Assembly: GCF_000829445.1 (NCBI RefSeq)
Contig: NZ_JXRQ01000017.1
Span: 372,001-436,000, forward strand
Direction of reading: 5' to 3'
From: Jeotgalibacillus alimentarius
GTDB lineage: Bacteria; Bacillota; Bacilli; Bacillales; Jeotgalibacillaceae
Length of the DNA stretch: 64,000 nucleotides
Shown: positions 56,054-64,000 of the stretch, piece after piece
Layout of the letters: each line of letters opens with the position of its first letter
How positions within the stretch are numbered: position 1 is the first letter of the stretch
Translations under genes and position numbers: made by a program
The notes under the pieces: generated by a model
Seen by the model: only the letters and a program-made list of their open reading frames with translations
What the model was told of the DNA's origin: nothing
Databases searched by the model: none

Positions 56054-56770
56054 ATGTCAGTAATTTCAATGAAACAATTGCTAGAAGCAGGTGTTCACTT
56101 CGGCCACCAGACACGCCGCTGGAACCCAAAAATGAAGAAGTATATTTTCACGGAGCGTAACGGAATCTACATCATCGACCTTCAAAAGACGGTTAAAAAA
56201 GTAGAAGAAGCTTACAAGTTCGTGAAAGAAGTAGCTGCTGACGGAGGAGAAATCCTTTTCGTTGGTACGAAGAAACAGGCTCAGGAGTCTGTTAAAGATG
56301 AAGCAGAACGTGCAGGTATGCACTTCATCAACCAGCGCTGGTTAGGTGGAACGCTAACAAACTTTGACACTATCCAGCTTCGCATCAACCGTCTTAAGAA
56401 AATCGAAAAGATGGAAGAAGACGGCACTTTTGAAGTACTTCCAAAGAAAGAAGTAGTTCAGCTTAAAAAAGAATATGAGCGTCTTGTTAAATTCCTAGGC
56501 GGAATCAGAGACATGAAGAAGCTTCCTGATGTTTTATTCATCATCGATCCTCGTAAAGAGCGTATCGCTGTTGCTGAAGCAATCAAGTTGAACATTCCAA
56601 TCGTAGGTATCGTTGATACAAACTGTGATCCTGACGAAATCGACTACGTAATTCCTGCAAATGACGACGCGATCCGCGCTGTCAAGCTTCTGACTTCAAA
56701 AATGGCTGATGCTATTCTTGAATCAAAGCAGGTTGAAGAAGAGGAAGAAGAAGCAGTAGCTGCTGAGTAA
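56054..56770 (+). CDS. rpsB: 30S ribosomal protein S2
   Basis: S2 binds the 30S subunit near S1/bS21 sites. The start [20 protein letters not shown] and the blocks [35 protein letters not shown] and [20 protein letters not shown] are diagnostic. The length of 238 residues with an acidic tail ([11 protein letters not shown]) is typical for Bacilli. A strong ribosome binding site, its own promoter and leader point to high, autoregulated expression. Confidence 0.98.
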   Translation: MSVISMKQLLEAGVHFGHQTRRWNPKMKKYIFTERNGIYIIDLQKTVKKVEEAYKFVKEVAADGGEILFVGTKKQAQESVKDEAERAGMHFINQRWLGGTLTNFDTIQLRINRLKKIEKMEEDGTFEVLPKKEVVQLKKEYERLVKFLGGIRDMKKLPDVLFIIDPRKERIAVAEAIKLNIPIVGIVDTNCDPDEIDYVIPANDDAIRAVKLLTSKMADAILESKQVEEEEEEAVAAE

Positions 56771-56780
56771 TAAATTTGAA

Positions 56781-56817
56781 AAGGTGATAAGCGGGAAAAT
56801 CCCTTATCACCTTTTTT
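56781..56817 (+). terminator. Hairpin terminator/attenuator between rpsB and tsf
   Basis: AAGGTGATAAG (56781-56791) pairs perfectly with CTTATCACCTT (56803-56813); inner bases extend as GGG/TCC around AAAA; six T residues follow. It can set the ratio of S2 to EF-Ts transcripts. Confidence 0.85.
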
Positions 56818-56861
56818 AAAGGATAAAAATGAATTTTTAACAGATATAAGGAGGAAATTTC

Positions 56862-57743
56862 ATGGCTATTACAGCTCAAATGGTTAAAGAACTTCGTGAA
56901 AAAACTGGTGCAGGTATGATGGACTGCAAGAAAGCACTTCAGGAAACAAATGGAGATATGGATCAGGCAATTGACTTCCTTCGTGAAAAAGGAATTGCTA
57001 AAGCAGCTAAAAAAGCTGACCGTATCGCAGCTGAAGGTCTTACATTCATTAAGAGTAACGGCAATGATGCAGTGATTCTCGAGCTTAATTCTGAAACTGA
57101 TTTCGTTGCGAAAAACGAAGGTTTCCAGAAACTTGGTGACGAATTAGCAGATCACCTTCTTACTGCAAAGCCTGAGTCTGTGGACGCAGCACTTGAAACT
57201 GAAATGAGCAACGGACAGAAAGTAGGAGACTACATTACTGCTAACGTTGGTAAAATTGGTGAAAAGATCAGCCTTCGCCGTTTTGAAGTACGCACAAAAG
57301 GTGATGACGCTGCATTTGGGGAGTATCTTCACATGGGCGGAAGAATCGGAGTGCTTTCAGTAGTTGAAGGTACAACTGACGAGCAGGTAGCAAAAGATGT
57401 AGCAATGCACGCTGCTGCACTTAACCCTAAGTTCATCTCTCGTGACCAGGTTTCTCAGGAAGAAGCTGACAGAGAGCGTGAAATTCTTACGAAGCAGGCA
57501 CTTGAAGAAGGCAAGCCGGAAAATATCGTTGCTAAAATGGTTGAAGGCCGTCTGAACAAGTACTTTGAAGAAATCTGCATCGTGGATCAGCCATTCGTAA
57601 AGAATCCTGATCAGAAAGTAAAAGAATTCCTATCTTCAAACAACGCTAAGCTGACTGATTTCGTCCGCTATGAAGTTGGAGAAGGTATTGAAAAGCGCCA
57701 GGACAACTTCGCTGATGAAGTAATGAGCCAGGTGAAAAAATAA
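56862..57743 (+). CDS. tsf: Translation elongation factor Ts
   Basis: EF-Ts regenerates EF-Tu-GTP. The N-terminal UBA-like part [20 protein letters not shown] and [20 protein letters not shown] with the [10 protein letters not shown] motif of the core are diagnostic. The length of 293 residues is standard. AAGGAGG precedes the ATG. No separate promoter is obvious after the upstream hairpin, so it is probably fed by read-through from rpsB. Confidence 0.98.
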   Translation: MAITAQMVKELREKTGAGMMDCKKALQETNGDMDQAIDFLREKGIAKAAKKADRIAAEGLTFIKSNGNDAVILELNSETDFVAKNEGFQKLGDELADHLLTAKPESVDAALETEMSNGQKVGDYITANVGKIGEKISLRRFEVRTKGDDAAFGEYLHMGGRIGVLSVVEGTTDEQVAKDVAMHAAALNPKFISRDQVSQEEADREREILTKQALEEGKPENIVAKMVEGRLNKYFEEICIVDQPFVKNPDQKVKEFLSSNNAKLTDFVRYEVGEGIEKRQDNFADEVMSQVKK

Positions 57744-57764
57744 TTTTTATTTAAAACAACAGGC

Positions 57765-57791
57765 GGGGACACTTTGTGTTCCCTCTTTTTT
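57765..57791 (+). terminator. Rho-independent terminator after tsf
   Basis: GGGGACAC (57765-57772) pairs with GTGTTCCC (57776-57783, one G-T), followed by TCTTTTTT. Confidence 0.82.
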
Positions 57792-57820
57792 GGAAAAAAT
57801 GAACCATACGGGAGGACTCT

Positions 57821-58546
57821 ATGAGTAAATCAAGATACAATCGAGTGGTATTAAAATTAAGTGGTGAAGCACTTGCAGGTGAAGCAGGTTTCGGTATTCA
57901 TCCTCCGATCATTAAATCTGTTGCCGAACAGATTAAAGAACTGTCTGATCTCGGTGTGGAAGTAGCAGTCGTTGTTGGCGGCGGTAATATCTGGCGCGGT
58001 AAGATCGGCAGTGAAATGGGAATGGACAGAGCTTCTGCAGATTATATGGGAATGCTTGCAACAGTGATGAACTCACTGGCACTTCAGGATAGTCTTGAAA
58101 ACGCGGGGGTTGAAACCCGTGTTCAGACTTCGATTGAAATGAGGCAGGTGGCAGAACCTTACATCAGAAGAAAAGCCATTCGACATCTTGAAAAGAAACG
58201 CGTTGTCATTTTTGCAGCCGGCACAGGGAACCCTTACTTCTCTACAGATACAACTGCTGCGCTCAGAGCAGCTGAGATTGAAGCAGAAGTCATTTTAATG
58301 GCTAAAAACAATGTAGATGGTGTCTATTCAGCAGATCCTAAGGTTGATAGCGAAGCTGTTAAATATGATGAGCTTTCATTCCTGGATGTCCTTAAGGACG
58401 GTTTGGCTGTAATGGATTCCACAGCTTCATCCTTATGTATGGACAATGATATCCCGCTCATAGTATTCTCAATTATGGAGAATGGAAATATAAAACGTGC
58501 TGCACTTGGTGAACCAATCGGCACAGTTGTCAGGGGGAAAAAATAA
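57821..58546 (+). CDS. pyrH: UMP kinase PyrH
   Basis: PyrH phosphorylates UMP to UDP. The amino-acid-kinase fold shows [20 protein letters not shown] at the start, [11 protein letters not shown], and [20 protein letters not shown]. The length of 241 residues is typical. ACGGGAGGAC precedes the ATG. It overlaps frr by one base. It supplies UDP for nucleotides and, with genes further downstream, for wall precursors. Confidence 0.97.
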   Translation: MSKSRYNRVVLKLSGEALAGEAGFGIHPPIIKSVAEQIKELSDLGVEVAVVVGGGNIWRGKIGSEMGMDRASADYMGMLATVMNSLALQDSLENAGVETRVQTSIEMRQVAEPYIRRKAIRHLEKKRVVIFAAGTGNPYFSTDTTAALRAAEIEAEVILMAKNNVDGVYSADPKVDSEAVKYDELSFLDVLKDGLAVMDSTASSLCMDNDIPLIVFSIMENGNIKRAALGEPIGTVVRGKK

Positions 58547-59103
58547 TGGCACAACAGACGATGAATGAAACAAAAGACAAAATGTCTAAAGCAATTCAAT
58601 CTTTTTCACGTGAACTTGCGAGCATCAGAGCAGGCCGTGCAAGTGCTGCTCTACTTGATAAAATCCAGGTGGATTACTATGGTGCTCCAACGCCAATCAA
58701 TCAGGTAGCTTCAATTTCAGTACCTGAAGCGAGACTTCTTCAAATCACACCTTATGATAAGACTGCGCTTGGAGATATCGAAAAAGCAATTCAGAAATCA
58801 GACCTTGGCCTGAATCCGGCTAATGACGGTACACTGATCCGTATCACGATTCCTGCATTAACTGAAGAGCGACGCCGCGATCTGGCTAAGCAGGTTAAAA
58901 AAGAAGCTGAAGAAGCTAAAGTGGGTATCCGTAACATTCGCCGTGATGCCAATGATGACCTTAAGAAGCAGGAAAAAGCAGGAGACATTACTGAAGACGA
59001 TCTGCGCGGGTACAGTGATGACGTTCAGAAACTGACCGATGAGCATATCGCTAAGATCGATGAGCTCGCAAAAGTGAAAGAACAGGAAATCCTTGAAGTT
59101 TAA
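58546..59103 (+). CDS. frr: Ribosome recycling factor
   Basis: RRF with EF-G splits post-termination ribosomes. The three-helix bundle includes [40 protein letters not shown] and the C-terminal [20 protein letters not shown]. The length of 185 residues is exactly typical. Coupled to pyrH; a terminator follows. Confidence 0.98.
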   Translation: MAQQTMNETKDKMSKAIQSFSRELASIRAGRASAALLDKIQVDYYGAPTPINQVASISVPEARLLQITPYDKTALGDIEKAIQKSDLGLNPANDGTLIRITIPALTEERRRDLAKQVKKEAEEAKVGIRNIRRDANDDLKKQEKAGDITEDDLRGYSDDVQKLTDEHIAKIDELAKVKEQEILEV

Positions 59104-59146
59104 GGAGACTTTTATTCACTAGTACTGGGGCACAGTGCACCGCTTG

Positions 59147-59180
59147 AAAAGGCTGAGACATATTTGTCCCAGCCTTTTCT
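59147..59180 (+). terminator. Rho-independent terminator after frr
   Basis: AAAAGGCTGAGACA (59147-59160) pairs, one mismatch, with TGTCCCAGCCTTTT (59165-59178), then CTTTG. Confidence 0.85.
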
Positions 59181-59227
59181 TTGTTCCACCCCATTTCAAA
59201 ACAAGGTAACATTTTCAAGTATATATT

Positions 59228-59236
59228 TGATATGAT
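59228..59236 (+). promoter_or_regulatory. Extended -10 promoter for uppS
   Basis: TGATATGAT (59228-59236) fits the extended -10 form, about 43 bases before uppS. No good -35. Confidence 0.5.
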
Positions 59237-59278
59237 AGGACTAGCATAAAATATGCAAACACCAATGGGGGATGTACA

Positions 59279-60073
59279 ATGCTCGAAAAAATGAAAAGAT
59301 GGACGTCCTTGAAAGAGCCGGACTCCCTTTCCGAACGAATTTCTGAATGTAAAAACTATCAAATACCTGAGCATATCGCCATTATTATGGATGGGAATGG
59401 ACGATGGGCAAATAAAAGAGCACTTCCGAGAGTGGCCGGTCATCATGAAGGAATGAAAACTGTAAAACCCATTACAAGGCTGGCCAGTGAACTCGGAGTA
59501 AAAGCGCTGACGCTTTATGCGTTCTCAACTGAAAACTGGGTCAGACCAAAAGTGGAAGTTGAATTTCTGATGAAGCTGCCGGAAGAGTTTCTCGGTACAT
59601 TTCTGCCCGAACTGATTGAAGAAAATGTACAGGTGCAGATGATGGGAGACCGCGCTCAGGTACCGGTCCATACACTGAAAGCTGTAGATCAGGCCATCGA
59701 AAAGACGGCAAACAATGATGGTCTTGTCCTTAATTTTGCGCTGAACTATGGCAGTAGAAATGAAATTTTACAGGCAGTGAAAGCTTTTTCTATAGATGTA
59801 AAAGAAGGTAAAAAAAATCCTGAAGAGCTGAATGATGATATTTTTAGCTCTTATTTAATGACTCCGCACCTGGGAGACCCGGACTTGTTAATCAGAACTA
59901 GTGGAGAGATCAGGCTGAGCAACTTTATGCTATGGCAGCTTGCTTACACTGAATTCTGGTTTACTGATGTCCTGTGGCCTGACTTTAAAGGTGAACACCT
60001 GATTGAAGCAATCGAAGGTTTTCAAAAACGTTCCAGGAGATTTGGCGGTTTGAAAAGTGAGGACGTAACATGA
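59279..60073 (+). CDS. uppS: Undecaprenyl diphosphate synthase
   Basis: UppS condenses isopentenyl diphosphate units onto farnesyl diphosphate in cis to make the C55 carrier of wall synthesis. The N-terminal IIMDGNGRWANKRALPRVAG contains the catalytic Asp38; TLYAFSTENWVRPKVEVEFL and the C-terminal DPDLLIRTSGEIRLSNFMLW are diagnostic. The length of 264 residues is normal. The ATG at 59279 follows GGGGGATG. It overlaps cdsA by four bases. Confidence 0.97.
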   Translation: MLEKMKRWTSLKEPDSLSERISECKNYQIPEHIAIIMDGNGRWANKRALPRVAGHHEGMKTVKPITRLASELGVKALTLYAFSTENWVRPKVEVEFLMKLPEEFLGTFLPELIEENVQVQMMGDRAQVPVHTLKAVDQAIEKTANNDGLVLNFALNYGSRNEILQAVKAFSIDVKEGKKNPEELNDDIFSSYLMTPHLGDPDLLIRTSGEIRLSNFMLWQLAYTEFWFTDVLWPDFKGEHLIEAIEGFQKRSRRFGGLKSEDVT

Positions 60074-60870
60074 AACAGAGAATTATAACCGGTGTACTTG
60101 CTGCGGCGCTGTTTATTCCAGTCGTCTGGGCGGGTGGCCTATTCTTTATCGCGGGCATTTACTTTATAGCAACCGTTGCATTATATGAAGTATTAAGAAT
60201 GCGCTCTATTCAGTTTAGATCAATTCCGGGTGCGATTTCCATGATTACACTCTGGATTTTTCTGCTGCCAAATGAATACTATGAGTTATTGAATCAGCTT
60301 AATTACTCCAAAATAGAAACGGCGTTATTATCAGTATTACTGCTGCTCGTATATACAGTGCTTAAAAAGAACCGTTTTACATTTGATGATGCGGCATTTG
60401 CTGTTTTTGCGATGCTTTATGTAGGAATCGGCTTTTATTATTTTATTGAAACAAGAAATGCTGAAGACGGATCAGGGATTTTCTGGGTTATATATGCACT
60501 CGTTATTATCTGGTCAACTGACTCAGGTGCTTATTTTATTGGAAAATCTATGGGTAAGAAAAAGCTGTGGCCTGATATCAGTCCGAATAAAACAGTTGAA
60601 GGTTTTATAGGTGGAATTATAAGTGCGCTTGTGGGCGTACTGATTCTTTATTTCCTTGTACCGCTGGATACTGCTCTTTGGTATCTGCTGTTAGCAAGTG
60701 TTGTTTTATCTGCATTCGGTCAAATTGGTGACCTCGTAGAATCTGCACTGAAAAGACATTACGGCGTAAAAGACTCAGGAAATATTCTTCCGGGTCATGG
60801 GGGATTACTTGACCGTTTTGACAGCCTGTTATTTGTGCTGCCTCTCATGCATATCCTGCAATTAATCTGA
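60070..60870 (+). CDS. cdsA: Phosphatidate cytidylyltransferase CdsA
   Basis: CdsA is an integral membrane enzyme that makes CDP-diacylglycerol. About seven to eight hydrophobic segments are visible. The conserved SPNKTVEGFIGGIISALVGV and the family signature SALKRHYGVKDSGNILPGHG with GLLDRFDSLLF are present. The length of 266 residues is typical. Coupled to uppS and 18 bases before dxr. Confidence 0.96.
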   Translation: MKQRIITGVLAAALFIPVVWAGGLFFIAGIYFIATVALYEVLRMRSIQFRSIPGAISMITLWIFLLPNEYYELLNQLNYSKIETALLSVLLLLVYTVLKKNRFTFDDAAFAVFAMLYVGIGFYYFIETRNAEDGSGIFWVIYALVIIWSTDSGAYFIGKSMGKKKLWPDISPNKTVEGFIGGIISALVGVLILYFLVPLDTALWYLLLASVVLSAFGQIGDLVESALKRHYGVKDSGNILPGHGGLLDRFDSLLFVLPLMHILQLI

Positions 60871-60888
60871 TGAAGGAGCTTTTTAAAT

Positions 60889-62040
60889 ATGAAAAAGATA
60901 TCATTGATGGGTGCTTCGGGATCAATTGGCGTTCAAACGCTTAATGTCCTTCGTGCTCACCGGGACAGTTTCACATTAGTTGCTTTTTCAGTAGGGAAAA
61001 ACATCGATCAGGCCAGAAAAATCATTGAGGAATTCAGCCCTTCACTGGTGTCAGTTCAAAATAGAGAAGATGCTGAAGTACTGGCAGGAGAATACATAGG
61101 GAAAATTCAGGTTCTGTCCGGAAAAGAAGGGCTGATTGAGACAGCCGTACATCCAGAAGCTGAGCTGCTGGTCAACGCAGTACTTGGCAGTGTAGGACTT
61201 GAACCGACGCTTGAAGCAATTAAAGCTAAAAAAACCATTGCGATCGCCAATAAAGAAACACTGGTGACAGCTGGTCATCTTGTTATGCAGCAGGCAGCTG
61301 AACATGGCGTAACCATCTTGCCTGTAGACAGTGAACATTCTGCGATTTTTCAGGCGCTTCAGGGGGAGCAGCATAAAAATATCGAGAGACTTGTGATCAC
61401 TGCATCAGGTGGCAGCTTCCGGGACTTAACCCGAAGTGAACTTGAAAATGTAACGGTTAAAGATGCACTGAATCACCCCAACTGGTCGATGGGAGCAAAA
61501 ATTACCATTGACTCTGCAAGTATGATGAATAAGGGACTTGAAGTGATTGAAGCGAAATGGCTGTTTGATCTCCCTTATGATAAAATTGATGTTCTGCTGC
61601 ACAGGGAGAGTATCATCCATTCAATGGTTGAATTCCACGACAGTTCCGTGATCGCACAGCTTGGGACACCGGATATGCGGGTGCCGATCCAATATGCACT
61701 GAGCTACCCTGACCGGTTTGTCCATAAATCAGATCACAGGTTAAAGCTTGAGGAAATCGGAAAACTTCATTTCTCAGAGATGGATTTCAATCGATTCAGA
61801 TGTATTGATTTTGCCTATCAGGCGGGAAGAACTGGTGGAACGATGACAACCGTTCTGAACGCAGCTAATGAAGCAGCAGTTGCACTCTTTTTAGAAGAAA
61901 AAATCAGCTTCCTGGATATAGAAAACGTGATTGAAAAAGCAATGACGGTGCACGATCCAATTCAAAACCCCGACCTGGATTCTATTATTGGTACTGACCA
62001 GGAAACACGTTCAAAAATTCTTGCGGATTTTAAAGGCTGA
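60889..62040 (+). CDS. dxr: 1-deoxy-D-xylulose 5-phosphate reductoisomerase
   Basis: Dxr catalyses the second step of the MEP pathway to isoprenoids, using NADPH and a divalent metal. The NADPH motif [15 protein letters not shown] is at residues 8-22; the active site contains [22 protein letters not shown] and [20 protein letters not shown]. The length of 383 residues is standard. It makes the precursors for the UppS reaction encoded two genes upstream. Confidence 0.98.
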   Translation: MKKISLMGASGSIGVQTLNVLRAHRDSFTLVAFSVGKNIDQARKIIEEFSPSLVSVQNREDAEVLAGEYIGKIQVLSGKEGLIETAVHPEAELLVNAVLGSVGLEPTLEAIKAKKTIAIANKETLVTAGHLVMQQAAEHGVTILPVDSEHSAIFQALQGEQHKNIERLVITASGGSFRDLTRSELENVTVKDALNHPNWSMGAKITIDSASMMNKGLEVIEAKWLFDLPYDKIDVLLHRESIIHSMVEFHDSSVIAQLGTPDMRVPIQYALSYPDRFVHKSDHRLKLEEIGKLHFSEMDFNRFRCIDFAYQAGRTGGTMTTVLNAANEAAVALFLEEKISFLDIENVIEKAMTVHDPIQNPDLDSIIGTDQETRSKILADFKG

Positions 62041-62065
62041 AACTGCCACCTGTTTTTTATAACGT

Positions 62066-62073
62066 GCTACAAT
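62066..62073 (+). promoter_or_regulatory. Possible promoter for rseP
   Basis: TGCTACAAT (62065-62073) resembles an extended -10 element, about 53 bases before rseP. A small imperfect hairpin GTCCGGT/ACGGGAC lies between it and the gene. No good -35. Confidence 0.35.
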
Positions 62074-62125
62074 GGGTTAAAGTCCGGTTTCACGGGACAT
62101 AACAATGTAAAAGGTGGTTGTGACG

Positions 62126-64000
<1,875 letters not shown>

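Overview
The window is a collinear stretch of a Bacillales chromosome (Firmicutes, Bacillaceae or Caryophanaceae-like; genus not determinable by eye). Evidence is the B. subtilis-like gene order from plsX to proS, strong AGGAGG ribosome binding sites, moderate GC, the codV-W-X-Y order (xerC-hslV-hslU-codY), a single fla/che operon that uses FliY and CheC/CheD, and SwrB and SwrD homologues. All genes lie on the + strand. There is no IS, prophage, tRNA, rRNA, CRISPR or defence locus.

Layout. 1-2.4 kb: end of plsX, then fabD-fabG-acpP (fatty acid synthesis), closed by a strong terminator. 2.5-9.6 kb: rnc, smc, ftsY, then ylxM-ffh from its own promoter (RNA processing, chromosome organisation, signal recognition particle). 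9.6-14.2 kb: rpsP-khpA, a Bacillaceae-type palindromic repeat, ylqD-rimM-trmD, rplS with its own promoter, lepB and rbgA (ribosome and translation genes plus signal peptidase). 14.2-28 kb: rnhB, a FliK-like and a FlhB-C-like gene (ylqG, ylqH), sucCD, dprA, topA, trmFO, xerC, hslVU, codY.

28.1-54.2 kb is the fla/che operon: rod (flgB, flgC), MS-ring and type III export ATPase genes (fliE-fliJ), a MotE-like gene, fliK, flgD, a TIGR02530-type gene, flgE, swrD, fliL, switch genes fliM and fliY, cheY, export gate fliO-P-Q-R-flhB-flhA, flhF, flhG, then cheB-A-W-C-D. A terminator after cheD and an extended -10 promoter separate a short sigD - unknown - swrB unit (54.3-55.9 kb). 56-64 kb: rpsB, tsf, pyrH, frr, uppS, cdsA, dxr, rseP and the 5' part of proS (translation and envelope precursors).

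Links: CodY, encoded just upstream of the fla/che operon, has a good matching box in the intergenic region in front of flgB, consistent with nutritional control of motility. SigD, FlhF/FlhG, SwrB and SwrD tune flagellar number and power. No exotic new system is evident. The most interesting items are a hairpin and 9-codon leader reading frame in front of swrD, the transcriptional uncoupling of sigD, the FliK/FlhB-C-like pair beside rnhB, the repeat and structured leader around ylqD, and an unrecognised 103-residue protein between sigD and swrB.
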